A stretch of 64,000 bases of DNA from an uncultured Gardnerella sp. (lineage in GTDB: Bacteria > Actinomycetota > Actinomycetes > Actinomycetales > Bifidobacteriaceae), in the NCBI GenBank assembly GCA_947088155.1, contig CAMUFL010000005.1:36266-100265 (forward strand), in the 5' to 3' direction. The notes beneath the pieces were generated by a model. It saw only the letters and a list, made by a program, of their open reading frames with translations. It made no database searches and was not told the DNA's origin. This document shows positions 36,123-45,314 of this stretch, piece by piece. Position 1 is the stretch's first letter. Each line of letters opens with the position of its first letter. The position numbers and the translations under genes were made by a program.

Positions 36123-37340
36123 GTGGAAGAACGTAAATTAATTTCTGCAGAATCTGTAACTGAAGGTCATCCTGACAAGTTATGCGATCAAATTGCTGAC
36201 GCTATATTGGACGATATGCTTCGTCAGGATTCTCATGCGCATGTTGCTGTAGAGGTTTGTGCTTCCGTTGGTCAGTTCGTGGTTTTTGGTGAAGTGCGTG
36301 GTGAAGTTTATAGCGATATTCCGGGAATTGTACGTCAAGTTGTTCGTAATGTTGGCTACACGAGCTCCACAATTGGTCTTGATGCTGATTCTTGTGGTGT
36401 TATGGTTTCTTTAACTGAGCAAAGTGCGGAAATCAATCAAGGTGTTGCTAGGTTGGATGCTTCTTGTGAGAGTGCATCTTCTCGTGAGGAGCGCTACGCT
36501 GCTCAAGGTGCAGGCGATCAAGGTGTTATGTTTGGTTACGCTAGCGACGAAACAGATACTTTAATGCCTTTGCCGATTTATCTTGCTCATCGTTTAGCTC
36601 AAAAGCTTGCTAAAGTTCGTAAAGATGGCACTGTTGCGCATTTGCGTCCGGATGGGAAAACTCAAGTAACGATTGAGTACGATTCCAAAGGCACGCCTAA
36701 ACGTTTGGATACTGTGCTTATTTCTACTCAGCATGATCCAGAAGTTTCTAGAGACTGGTTACAAGATCAGCTTGTTGAGCATGTTGTTAAGCCTGTGTTG
36801 GACGAAGTTCTTGCTCAAAAAGTTGCGCACGATTCGTACCGTATGCTTGTAAACCCTACTGGTTCTTTTGTTTTGGGAGGCCCTGCTGCTGATTCGGGCT
36901 TAACTGGTCGAAAAATTATTGTTGACACTTATGGTGGTGCTGCTCATCATGGTGGTGGAGCTTTTTCCGGTAAGGATCCTAGTAAAGTTGACCGTTCTGC
37001 AGCTTATGCAGCTCGCTGGGTTGCAAAAAATATTGTGGCAGCTGGTTTAGCTCATAAGGCAGAAGTTCAAGTTGCTTATGCTATTGGTATTGCTGATCCT
37101 GTAAGCGTAAACGTAGAAACTTTCGGAACTGAAGCTGACGGTATTACGCGCGCAGATATTGCGCGTGCTGTGCGCGAAGTATTTGATTTGCGTCCGGCTG
37201 CGATTATTGACGAGCTTAACTTGCTTCAGCCAATTTATGCTCCAACTGCAGCTTATGGTCATTTTGGTCGTATGGATGTCAAATTCCCTTGGGAAGAAAC
37301 GAATCGTATTGAGCAATTGAAAGATGCGCTAAAAAAGTAG
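36123..37340 (+). CDS. metK: S-adenosylmethionine synthetase
   Basis: A 405-residue enzyme making SAM from methionine and ATP. The start is GTG at 36123; the ATG two bases earlier is out of frame. ESVTEGHPDKLCDQIADAIL is the N-terminal ATP and metal motif; GAGDQGVMFGYA and the glycine-rich GGAAHHGGGAFSGKDPSKVDRS loop region are present. AAG GGGG precedes the start. It uses the methionine made by metE/metF, which are 30 kb upstream. Confidence 0.97.
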   Translation: MEERKLISAESVTEGHPDKLCDQIADAILDDMLRQDSHAHVAVEVCASVGQFVVFGEVRGEVYSDIPGIVRQVVRNVGYTSSTIGLDADSCGVMVSLTEQSAEINQGVARLDASCESASSREERYAAQGAGDQGVMFGYASDETDTLMPLPIYLAHRLAQKLAKVRKDGTVAHLRPDGKTQVTIEYDSKGTPKRLDTVLISTQHDPEVSRDWLQDQLVEHVVKPVLDEVLAQKVAHDSYRMLVNPTGSFVLGGPAADSGLTGRKIIVDTYGGAAHHGGGAFSGKDPSKVDRSAAYAARWVAKNIVAAGLAHKAEVQVAYAIGIADPVSVNVETFGTEADGITRADIARAVREVFDLRPAAIIDELNLLQPIYAPTAAYGHFGRMDVKFPWEETNRIEQLKDALKK

Positions 37341-37412
37341 TTTTATTGATAAATTTTGCTGTAAAATAACAGTAATTATGTGATGTAATTCAAGTAAAAC
37401 TAAGGGTTATTT

Positions 37413-39842
37413 ATGGCAGAGCAACCTTCGCTAGACGGCTTAGCGCGTAAAACAAGACGTAAGCGCAATGCTGTTTCTCTAGTGCCTGCTAATGAATGCC
37501 CTATTGCGCATGTGATGCTTGATGTTCAAGCTTCACATTTAGGTCGTACTTTTGATTACTTGATATCGCAAGATCAAGATGAATCTGCTCAGCCTGGGGC
37601 GTTTGTACGCGTTCGTTTTGGAGCACAAAAGCTCACTGGAGTTATTTGGTCTCGTTCTTCGCATGCAGATACCCCTCATGCTGCTTTAAGATTTTTAGAA
37701 CGAGTGTTTCCTTCAGATGTTTTGCTTTCTAAATCTTTGCGAGACGATATTGACGCCATAGCTAAAGCTTATGGTGGAACTAGCTCAAATATTTTGCGTC
37801 TTGCTGTGCCTCAACGCGTAGCTCGTGTTGAGCATGAGGAAGTTTTTGACAACATACGCTTGCAACGCAGAAAACAGTGGCGTGAAAATCTTAAGAAGCG
37901 TTTGCAAAACGATAACAATACAAACCCAGGTTACGCTACAACTTCTCGCATGATTTATGATTACGAAAATGCAAATATTTTATACAATGCATTAATCAAA
38001 AAATCTATTGACGCAAGTTTTAGTGAAAATAAAGCAGAAAATCAATTAGTCAAGCAAGCAGAAAATAATTCTTCTCAATCTTTTATTGTAGACGCTTTAC
38101 CAGGTTCTTGCCGGCTTGCACAAGATTTAGCGTGGATGATTGTCACTGCTTTAAGCGCGTGTAAGCAGGCTGTTGTAGTTTTGCCGACTCTAAGAGAAGT
38201 CAATGATGTAATGCGCGCGCTAATGGTTTATGGCTTAAAGCCATATAAGCGCGTCAGTGAGAATCATCATGGTTTTTCCGCTGGAAGTTTTGATGGTGAT
38301 GTCGCTCGACTTTGTGCTGCGGATCCTCCAGCTGACAGATATAGAGCTTGGCGTGCAATCGCGTCCGGAATAGTTCCTTGCGTTCTTGGCACTAGAGCTG
38401 CAATGTATGCTCCAGTTGAGGGAGATGCTTTATTTGCGATTGTTGAAGATTGCGCGTACCAATATGCTGATGGCATGATGCCGTATGCTCAAGCGCGTGG
38501 CGTTATGCGACTTCGTGCAAAAAGGCATGGCGGCGTATTTGTGTCAATGTCATATTCCAGAAGCGCGCTTAGTCAAAGTGAAGTAGACTGCTATATGTCG
38601 AATGCGCAAGATGCGCAAACTACTCAATCTGCGCAAAGTGTGCAAGGTGAGCAAGCTGTTCAAATTGCTGAAATTGCTGAAACTGCTGAAACAATAAGCG
38701 GATCTAGTATCCCTGTAAGCGCGAGTAAACTTGCTCGCGAAAAGTTAGTTCCTTGGGTTCGTTGGCTTAATCGTGAAGCTTTACTAAAATTAGCTGACCC
38801 AAGCATTGGCGCTCGCATACCGCATAGCGCAGTAAGAGCTATTAACGATGCTCTTTCGGATGGTAAGCCTGTGCTGCTTTCTATTGCGCAAGATGGCGTG
38901 ACGCAATCGGCTATATGTTCTTCGTGCAAACGTCAAGCGCGTTGTAGACGATGCACCGGGCCTCTTGATGTTGCAAATAGTCAGCAGACAGCACGTTGCT
39001 CATGGTGTGGTGCTAGTGCAATAAATTGGTCTTGTTCTAATTGTGGCAGTAGCAATATGCGAGTTATACGAGTTGGCGCTGTTGGCGTTGCAGAAGAATT
39101 ATCTAAACTATTTCGTAACGTGCCTATTATTATTTCGTCACAACACCAACCGAACGGAATTATCCAGTGCATTGATGAAAAACCTGTAATTGTTGTTGCA
39201 ACTCCTGGATGTGAGCCTCGCGTACAAACGCAAGACGCAAATTGTAATGGAGAATACGGTGTTGTAGCAATACTTGATACGTGGGTAAGTTTGTACGCTT
39301 CAGGGCTTGATGCGCGAATAGATACGCTTAATTCGTGGATGAAAGCTTCTGCTTTATGTGCTCCTAGAGCGCGTGGAGGAAGTGTACTTCTTATTGGTGA
39401 AACGTATCCTGTTCTTGCGCGCGCGCTTACATTGTGGGATACGACTCAACTTTCTTGCAATGAGTTTTCAGAAAGAGCTCAAGCAATATTGCCGCCTTGC
39501 GTAACTGCAGCATGCGTATGGGGTGCTCGTGATGCGGTTATGCGTGCGCTTGAAAATATTGGTGCAATGCAAGAAAATCTTGGATGCGAAAGTAGTCAAG
39601 ATGCTGATTTTTCTGCAATTTCTCCATTATTAGGAATTGTTCCAATGCATCCGCCTGTTACAGACAAATACCAGCATTTTGACGATATTTACGACCGTGT
39701 AAAAGCTGTAGTAAGAGTTCCGCTTTATTTAAGACAAGAATTAGTGAACCGATTACACAAGGAAGTAGCTCGTCACGTAGCAACACGTGCTGCAGGAGAG
39801 TTGCGTTTTTGTGTTGATCCAAAAGATTTATTAGCGTACTAA
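37413..39842 (+). CDS. priA: PriA-like replication restart protein without helicase motifs
   Basis: An 809-residue PriA. The N-terminal DNA-binding domain (VMLDVQASHLGRTFDYLI, VRVRFGAQKLTGVIW) and the zinc-binding block (CSSC, CRRC, CSWC and CSNC pairs around residues 505-545) are clear. The Walker A lysine is missing (DALPGSCRLAQ) and the DEAH box is replaced by VEDCAYQY. Lack of helicase motifs is normal for actinobacterial PriA. It should therefore help recognise forks without unwinding DNA. A low-complexity insert of Q, A and E repeats lies near residues 395-430. Confidence 0.88.
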   Translation: MAEQPSLDGLARKTRRKRNAVSLVPANECPIAHVMLDVQASHLGRTFDYLISQDQDESAQPGAFVRVRFGAQKLTGVIWSRSSHADTPHAALRFLERVFPSDVLLSKSLRDDIDAIAKAYGGTSSNILRLAVPQRVARVEHEEVFDNIRLQRRKQWRENLKKRLQNDNNTNPGYATTSRMIYDYENANILYNALIKKSIDASFSENKAENQLVKQAENNSSQSFIVDALPGSCRLAQDLAWMIVTALSACKQAVVVLPTLREVNDVMRALMVYGLKPYKRVSENHHGFSAGSFDGDVARLCAADPPADRYRAWRAIASGIVPCVLGTRAAMYAPVEGDALFAIVEDCAYQYADGMMPYAQARGVMRLRAKRHGGVFVSMSYSRSALSQSEVDCYMSNAQDAQTTQSAQSVQGEQAVQIAEIAETAETISGSSIPVSASKLAREKLVPWVRWLNREALLKLADPSIGARIPHSAVRAINDALSDGKPVLLSIAQDGVTQSAICSSCKRQARCRRCTGPLDVANSQQTARCSWCGASAINWSCSNCGSSNMRVIRVGAVGVAEELSKLFRNVPIIISSQHQPNGIIQCIDEKPVIVVATPGCEPRVQTQDANCNGEYGVVAILDTWVSLYASGLDARIDTLNSWMKASALCAPRARGGSVLLIGETYPVLARALTLWDTTQLSCNEFSERAQAILPPCVTAACVWGARDAVMRALENIGAMQENLGCESSQDADFSAISPLLGIVPMHPPVTDKYQHFDDIYDRVKAVVRVPLYLRQELVNRLHKEVARHVATRAAGELRFCVDPKDLLAY

Positions 39843-39864
39843 CTTACTAATAGGGGAGAGAAAA

Positions 39865-41058
39865 ATGGTAAAAATATATCATTGCGCAGTTTTGGGAGAT
39901 CCTATCTCGCATTCGCTGTCGCCTGTGCTTCACAACACGGCTTATAAGGCTTTAGGTCTTACAAATTGGCAATATAGTAAGGAAAAAGTAAGCGAAACAG
40001 ATCTTCACGATTTTATTGCGCATCTTGACGATTCTTGGAAAGGCTTAAGCCTTACTATGCCGCTTAAAAAAACCGTAATGAAACTCGGTACACCTTGCGA
40101 CTACTGGTCGCGCACACTTAACGTGGCAAATACTGCAGTTTTTACTAGCAACCCAGCAGCCGCTTCGCAATCGCAAATAAAGCTATACAACACTGACGTA
40201 AGTGGCATATTAATAACATTTATGCAAGCATTACATGAGCGCATATGCGAAGTAAAAAAGGCTGTTATTATTGGCAGCGGCAACACTGCATCCTCTGCAC
40301 TGGCAGCTTTAATTGAAATTGCGCAAGTGGCAAAGCTTGAGCAAGTGCAAGTTGTTGCTAGAACTGAAGATGACGGTAGTGTAAAAGGCGTTGAACGTTT
40401 TAATAATCTTATACAAAAGTATTGCGCTGATTTTCCAAATAAAATAAGCATAGGTCAAAATAATAAAAGCGAAGAAAATGACGCTATGTATGAGCCTGTG
40501 CAAGGTATTGAGTTCCCAACAATAAGCGAAGAAGTATTTTCAAAATTTGCAGACTATAGCGCAGAAAAATTGAGCGCAGAAAAATTGTCAGAATGTGATA
40601 AATCTCTCATTTTGAAATCTTTAAATTCACTAGAAGCTGTTCGTGCAATCGCAGAAGCAGACATAGTAGTAAGCACAGTTCCAGCGCATGTAGCAGATCC
40701 AATTGCGCTTGCGTTGAAAGCATACTGTCAAGATAGTGCGCATAATCAAACGAAATTAGGAACATTGCTTGACGTAGTTTACGATCCTCGTCCAAGCATG
40801 CTACTTAGTGTATGGCAACAATATGGTTGCGCTATTGGCGGAGAAGAAATGCTTTTGCAACAAGCTTTAGCACAAGTAAGTCTTATGACGATTGACTACA
40901 GGCAATCTAAAGAAAATTTTGAGGATTGTGCTGAGACTGGCGCTGAGGATTGTGCTGAGACTGGTTCTGAGCTTGGTTATAAACCTAGTGCTGACAAGGC
41001 TAGATATTACGATGACTTAAGTAGTCTCATGCGAAAAGCCTTACAGGAGGCATTATGA
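39865..41058 (+). CDS. aroE: shikimate dehydrogenase family protein with insertions
   Basis: A 397-residue member of the AroE family, which reduces dehydroshikimate with NADPH. Shikimate-binding residues are visible: S17 and S19 in SHSLSPVLHN, the catalytic lysine K68 in LTMPLKK, N89 in VANT and D111 in NTDVSG. The nucleotide loop is GSGNTASSA. It is over 100 residues longer than typical AroE (about 270). The extra length includes an inserted segment around residues 185-240 with the repeat AEKLSAEKLSE, and near the end an in-frame 24-bp tandem duplication giving EDCAETGA EDCAETGS. Its stop overlaps the rapZ start by 4 bases (ATGA). Confidence 0.85.
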   Translation: MVKIYHCAVLGDPISHSLSPVLHNTAYKALGLTNWQYSKEKVSETDLHDFIAHLDDSWKGLSLTMPLKKTVMKLGTPCDYWSRTLNVANTAVFTSNPAAASQSQIKLYNTDVSGILITFMQALHERICEVKKAVIIGSGNTASSALAALIEIAQVAKLEQVQVVARTEDDGSVKGVERFNNLIQKYCADFPNKISIGQNNKSEENDAMYEPVQGIEFPTISEEVFSKFADYSAEKLSAEKLSECDKSLILKSLNSLEAVRAIAEADIVVSTVPAHVADPIALALKAYCQDSAHNQTKLGTLLDVVYDPRPSMLLSVWQQYGCAIGGEEMLLQQALAQVSLMTIDYRQSKENFEDCAETGAEDCAETGSELGYKPSADKARYYDDLSSLMRKALQEAL

Positions 41059-42014
41059 GCGATAATACGCAACATACTACGCAAAGTGATACGCAAAGTG
41101 ATGTGCAACATACTACGCAACGTTCTGCGTCGACTAGCGTGCAACTAGCTGACGGATTTGAAGTTATGCTAATTACCGGCATGAGTGGAGCTGGGCGATC
41201 GCACGCTGCTAACGCGTTGGAAGATATGGGATGGTATGTTATCGATAATCTTCCGCCAAAACTGCTCATACCGCTAGTAGATATGATGACTTCATCCGGT
41301 TCTAAAGTGCATAAGCTTGCTGCTGTTATTGACGTGCGTTCTAGAGGATATTTCGACGACCTGTTTGCAGTTCTTGCGCATATTGATGACCTTGGTGTAA
41401 AAACGCGAATTCTGTTTCTAGATGCTTCAGATGCTGTGCTTATTAAGCGTTATGAGTCTGTGCGCAGACCGCATCCTTTGCAGCGCGGCGGCAGACTTAT
41501 TGACGGTATTCTAGAAGAGCGAGAGCTGCTCAGTCATTTGAAAGATTGCGCAAATATTATTATCGATACTTCTGCACTTAGTATTCACCAACTTTCTACA
41601 AAGCTTTACGAAGGATTGCTTGGAAAAGGCTCTTCTACGGTTTCTGTGCATATTTTCAGTTTTGGATTTAAATACGGCATGCCAATGGACGCTGATTTTG
41701 TTGCCGATATGCGATTTTTGCCGAATCCTTTCTGGGTTCCTGAATTAAGGGAGCTTACAGGTAAGGATCAAGCTGTGCAAGATTACGTTTTATCGAATCC
41801 TGCGGCAATTGCATTCTTAGATTCTTACGAAAATGCGCTTCTTACAGCTATCGACGGATTCGCTAAAGAAGACAAGCATTACGTGACTATTGCTGTAGGA
41901 TGTACTGGTGGTCAGCATCGTTCTGTTGCCGTAAGTATTGAGCTTGCTAGACGTTTGAGATTGCACGGTTTGCAAGTTACAGTATCTGCAAGAGAGCTGC
42001 AGAGAAGATCGTAG
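41055..42014 (+). CDS. rapZ: RapZ/YvcJ family nucleotide-binding protein
   Basis: A 319-residue P-loop protein. In E. coli RapZ is an adapter delivering the GlmZ small RNA to RNase E; in Gram-positive bacteria YvcJ binds GTP. The Walker A motif is GMSGAGRS (42-49) with arginine in place of lysine, as in many actinobacterial members. The C-terminal VTIAVGCTGGQHRSVA is the family signature. The first 28 residues are a Q/T/S-rich tail built from repeats of ACGCAA-type codons and precede the conserved core at FEVMLITG. Start overlaps aroE; GGAGG precedes it. The cluster rapZ-whiA is widespread, though the usual yvcK between them is missing. Confidence 0.9.
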   Translation: MSDNTQHTTQSDTQSDVQHTTQRSASTSVQLADGFEVMLITGMSGAGRSHAANALEDMGWYVIDNLPPKLLIPLVDMMTSSGSKVHKLAAVIDVRSRGYFDDLFAVLAHIDDLGVKTRILFLDASDAVLIKRYESVRRPHPLQRGGRLIDGILEERELLSHLKDCANIIIDTSALSIHQLSTKLYEGLLGKGSSTVSVHIFSFGFKYGMPMDADFVADMRFLPNPFWVPELRELTGKDQAVQDYVLSNPAAIAFLDSYENALLTAIDGFAKEDKHYVTIAVGCTGGQHRSVAVSIELARRLRLHGLQVTVSARELQRRS

Positions 42015-42270
42015 TAAGTGAAGAAGTAAAGTAGCGAAATGCGATTATGAAACTAATCAATTAAAATTAATTAAAAAATTAAATAAAATTGCGTAAATTA
42101 TATAAAATATAAAAATCTTGTACTAAAAGCATGTAAAGCATGTGCAAAAACCGGTAAAATGTCCAACGTATTCTGTATCACAGAAAGCCGGGCATGTCGT
42201 GTGCCACAGCATCATGCAAGTACCCAACAGCACTCATATTTTAAGAAGAACAAAAGTAGGAGGTTGTCCC

Positions 42271-43218
42271 TTGGCTCTTCTTGACGACGTCAAAAATGAA
42301 CTCGTTTCAAACAACAATGAGCTCCCGACTGTCATTATGGCTCAAGCTGCAGCAATGATGCGCTTTGCTGGCGGCTTAAGGCCAGTAAATAATCAGGCTG
42401 TTATTCGCGCTCAGTTAGATTCTCAGCGTGCAGCTCAGTGGCTTGTTGAGGTATTGAAAACTCATTTCCAGAGGGAAGCAACAATTGCTCAAGTTTCTCG
42501 TCAAACTCCTACGGGCACTGTAGTTCGCTATGACGTGGTAGTTGAGCGTGGTGCTGCAGCATTGGCTTTGCAATCTGGTCTTCTTGATCGACGTATGAGA
42601 ATTGTTGCGGGTCTTGCACCTGAGATTGTTGGTGGAAGTATCGCCCAAATCAAAGCAGCTTGGCGTGGTGCTTTCTTGGCTCACGGTGCTATTTCGGATC
42701 CTGGCAAAGCTAGTTATTTGGAAGTTGTTTGCCCAACTCATGAGGCTGCAAATGCTTTGCAAACTATGGCAGCGCGACTTGGCATTAGCGCCAAGGCTCG
42801 TCAGGTTCGTAGTTCTGAGCGAGTGACGTTGCGCGATTCTGACGCAATTGAGCGAATGTTGATTTTGATTGGTGCTCCTCGTTCTGCTCGCGAATGGACC
42901 GGTAAGCGTTCGGACGGTGAAGCTCGCGGAAAAGCAAACCGTTTGGCTAATTTTGACGATGCGAATATGCGTCGTAGCGCTAAGGCTGCTGCTGAGGCAT
43001 GCGAAAAGGTTCGTCACGCATTCGATATTTTGGGCGACGATATTCCGGATAATTTGTTAATGGCTGGAAAGCTTCGTCTTGAGCATAGCGACGCAAGTTT
43101 GGAAGAGCTTGGTCACTTGGCTGATCCTCCTATTACAAAGGATGCGATTGCAGGGCGAATTCGTAGACTTTTGCAGCTTTCGGCGAAAGTTGAGAAGTCG
43201 CGTATGCAGCAGCTTTAA
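42271..43218 (+). CDS. whiA: sporulation/division transcription regulator WhiA
   Basis: A 315-residue WhiA, with an N-terminal LAGLIDADG-like domain and a C-terminal helix-turn-helix (LSLEELGHLADPPITKDAIAGR region). I chose the TTG at 42271: it has AGGAGG at 42259-42264 and gives the standard family N-terminus ALLDDVKNEL; the frame extends upstream to 42142 with no support. WhiA regulates cell division genes in non-sporulating actinobacteria too. The 256 bp before it are very AT-rich. It is followed by the second copy of the dispersed hairpin element. Confidence 0.92.
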   Translation: MALLDDVKNELVSNNNELPTVIMAQAAAMMRFAGGLRPVNNQAVIRAQLDSQRAAQWLVEVLKTHFQREATIAQVSRQTPTGTVVRYDVVVERGAAALALQSGLLDRRMRIVAGLAPEIVGGSIAQIKAAWRGAFLAHGAISDPGKASYLEVVCPTHEAANALQTMAARLGISAKARQVRSSERVTLRDSDAIERMLILIGAPRSAREWTGKRSDGEARGKANRLANFDDANMRRSAKAAAEACEKVRHAFDILGDDIPDNLLMAGKLRLEHSDASLEELGHLADPPITKDAIAGRIRRLLQLSAKVEKSRMQQL

Positions 43219-43276
43219 TGCTGATTTTGCGTGGTTTGTGTGCGTAACTGTTTTGGTTGCGATGTTCTTGAGTATC

Positions 43277-43490
43277 GTCTATGAGTTTTGATTAATGTTT
43301 TCTATAGTCGGTCTGATGAGCCTCGAAAGTTTTCAGCATCGCAAGTCCCGTCCTTCGTCGCTTTAACTGTTAAAGGCTTTACTGTATCTTTGTTCTTAAA
43401 AGAATGTTGCTTCCTCAGTCCTCTTTTATTGCTCTGCCCGAAAACTTTTGAGGCTCTAACACACATTCCACTAACACAAAACTCATAGAC
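43277..43490. repeat. outer 14-bp perfect inverted repeat around element copy B
   Basis: GTCTATGAGTTTTG at 43277-43290 and CAAAACTCATAGAC at 43477-43490 are perfect reverse complements. They enclose copy B of the dispersed element with 27 and 20 bp of intervening DNA. No equally good outer repeat was found around copy A. Confidence 0.75.
43318..43456 (+). repeat. dispersed hairpin element, copy B
   Basis: The 105-bp core (43335-43439) matches copy A at 7440-7547 with a few substitutions and small indels. Its 17-base arms, 43318-43334 and 43440-43456, are complementary except for one G-T wobble. The arms read GAGCCTCGAAAGTTTTC and its partner, different from those of copy A except for GAG outside and TTTC inside. 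It lies 100 bp after whiA, in the same orientation relative to its upstream gene as copy A. Confidence 0.8.
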
Positions 43491-43686
43491 TCGTGCAGAA
43501 AGTTGCGCAACTGCGTGGTTTACTAAGTGGAACTAGAGTCGCGCAATTAAGCTGCGGAGGGGTGTGTAGGTAGGAGTGCCTGGTGTAGTGTGTGCAGCAG
43601 CAATGACGCTAGTGTTCTTTGGACAGTAAGAAATCAACGTCCGCAGAGCAATACTGTTAAAGTTCACTAAGCAACAAATAATCGCT

Positions 43687-43791
43687 GTTAGCAAAGCATT
43701 ACTGCAAAGCTTCATAAGCAACGTTTGCAAAGCATTACTGCAAAGCTTCAGACGCAACGTTAGCATAGTACTGGTGCAAAGCTGCGTTGTT
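43687..43791 (+). repeat. three tandem 36-bp units upstream of pgk
   Basis: Units start at 43687, 43723 and 43759. The first two share GCAAAGCATTACTGCAAAGC and the following TTCA, then GCAAC; the third is more diverged but keeps TGCAAAGCT. A fourth, weaker copy may lie at about 43642-43672. The array ends about 150 bp before the pgk start. Confidence 0.7.
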
Positions 43792-43945
43792 CATAGGGAT
43801 TGTTGAAGATGTGCGGTATAATTGCACCCGGCAATGTGTTGATGTTTGAGGCTGATTTTGCGTTTTGTTGAACGAAGTAAGCCGGCACGGTAAGCCAGTA
43901 TGTAAGTCAAATATGGTAAGCCAATATGGTTTGGAAAGGATACCA

Positions 43946-45151
43946 ATGAAGACACTGAAAGATTTGGGAGATTTGAGTGGTAAGCGCGTATTGGTTCGCG
44001 CTGATTTTAACGTTCCTCTCAAGGGTACGACGATTACTGATGATGGTCGTATTCGTGCTGCTTTACCAACCATTAAGGCTTTGCGTGAGCAGGGTGCTAA
44101 GGTGATTTTGATGGCTCACCTTGGTCGTCCAAAGGGTCAGGTTGTTCCAGAGCTTTCCTTGGCTCCAGTTGCGCAGCGTTTAGGTGAATTGCTCGGCACA
44201 AATGTTGTTTTGGCTGCAGACACTTACGGCGAAGATGCTCAAGCTAAGGTAGCGGCCATGAATAATGGCGACGTTGTTTTGCTCGAAAACGTGCGTTTCA
44301 ACGCTGAAGAAACCAGCAAGGATGCTTCCGAGCGCGCAGCCTACGCTAAGAAGATTGCTTCTCTTGGCGAAGTATTTGTTTCCGACGGCTTTGGTGTTGT
44401 GCACCGCGCTCAGGGTTCAAATTACGATGTTGCTGCCGATCTTCCATCAGCTGCAGGCTTGCTTGTTGAGAAGGAAGTTAAGGCACTTTCTCGCGCAACT
44501 GAAAACCCAGAGCGTCCTTTGACTGTTGTACTTGGTGGCTCTAAGGTTTCCGATAAGCTCGGCGTTATTGAGAATTTGCTTTCTAAGGCTGATCGTCTTG
44601 TTATTGGCGGCGGTATGGTGTTCACATTCCTCAAGGCTTTGGGTCACGAAGTTGGTACTTCTTTGCTTGAAGAGGATCAACTCGAGAAGGTTAAGGGCTA
44701 CATTGAAACCGCTAAGAAGAATGGCGTTGAGCTTGTGCTTCCAACTGATATTGTTGTGAATGCCGGCTTCCCAGCAGGGGATACTCCAGTTGCTCCAGAA
44801 GTAGTTCCAGCAGATGCTATTCCTGCAGACAAGATGGGCTTGGATATTGGTCCTGACTCTCAGAAGCTTTTCCACGACAAGATTGTTGACTCCAAGACTG
44901 TTGTTTGGAACGGTCCTATGGGTGTGTTCGAGGTTCCAGAGTTTGCAGCTGGTACTCGCGCTGTAGCCCAGGGCTTGGTCGATGCAACTAAGAACGGCAC
45001 TTTCACCATCGTCGGTGGTGGCGATTCTGCTTCTGCAGTGCGCAACCTTGGATTCCCTGAAGATGGCTTCTCGCACATTTCTACTGGCGGCGGCGCTTCT
45101 CTCGAGTTCTTGGAAGGCAAGACTCTTCCAGGTTTGAGCGTGCTTGAGTAA
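43946..45151 (+). CDS. pgk: phosphoglycerate kinase
   Basis: A 401-residue glycolytic kinase of normal length. The ATG at 43946 follows GGAAAGG and yields the family start MKTLKDLGDLSGKRVLVRADFNVPL; earlier in-frame starts lack support. The AHLGRPKG substrate loop, VLGGSKVSDK and the C-terminal GGGDSASAV nucleotide motif are present. It produces ATP in the lower part of the bifid shunt. Its last codons and stop are part of an 18-bp tandem duplication (45141-45158 and 45159-45176). tpiA follows after a strong hairpin. Confidence 0.97.
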   Translation: MKTLKDLGDLSGKRVLVRADFNVPLKGTTITDDGRIRAALPTIKALREQGAKVILMAHLGRPKGQVVPELSLAPVAQRLGELLGTNVVLAADTYGEDAQAKVAAMNNGDVVLLENVRFNAEETSKDASERAAYAKKIASLGEVFVSDGFGVVHRAQGSNYDVAADLPSAAGLLVEKEVKALSRATENPERPLTVVLGGSKVSDKLGVIENLLSKADRLVIGGGMVFTFLKALGHEVGTSLLEEDQLEKVKGYIETAKKNGVELVLPTDIVVNAGFPAGDTPVAPEVVPADAIPADKMGLDIGPDSQKLFHDKIVDSKTVVWNGPMGVFEVPEFAAGTRAVAQGLVDATKNGTFTIVGGGDSASAVRNLGFPEDGFSHISTGGGASLEFLEGKTLPGLSVLE

Positions 45152-45209
45152 GTAATATTGCTTGAGTAAGTAATATTTACGCGAGCAAGTATAAACTAAA
45201 TATTTCCGC

Positions 45210-45262
45210 TTATGCCGACTTTCGATTTTATGAATCCGCTTTGTAAATCGAGGTCGGCATAA
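45210..45262. other. strong intercistronic hairpin between pgk and tpiA
   Basis: TTATGCCGAC (45210-45219) pairs perfectly with GTCGGCATAA (45253-45262), and an inner TCGATTT pairs with AAATCGA, giving a stem of about 17 bp with one bulged base. No T run follows, so it is not a standard terminator. It may be a processing or mRNA-stability element between two highly expressed genes. Confidence 0.65.
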
Positions 45263-45314
45263 CACTAATTTGCGCAATACTATTAATCTCAATCGTAAAC
45301 TTTTAAGGGTGATT

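Larger units (their letters stand above)
43219..43945. other. gene-free region between whiA and pgk
   Basis: About 730 bp without a credible gene. It contains a nested inverted repeat with the dispersed hairpin element (43277-43490), a GC-richer stretch with no recognised feature (43500-43640), and a tandem array of 36-bp units (43687-43791) before pgk. Small frames present here overlap the repeat and are not conserved between its copies. Confidence 0.7.

Noticed and set aside
37413..39842. PriA without helicase motifs as a novel finding
   Set aside because: Loss of Walker motifs is a known general property of actinobacterial PriA, so it is ordinary here.
43311..43334. CTGATGAG followed by GAAA, as in a hammerhead ribozyme core
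   Set aside because: There is no room for stem II between the motifs, no cleavage-site partner was found, and copy A lacks CTGATGA.
43288..43488. 66-codon frame resembling the one after metF
   Set aside because: The apparent peptide similarity follows from DNA identity of the repeat; the matching parts lie in different frames at the other locus.
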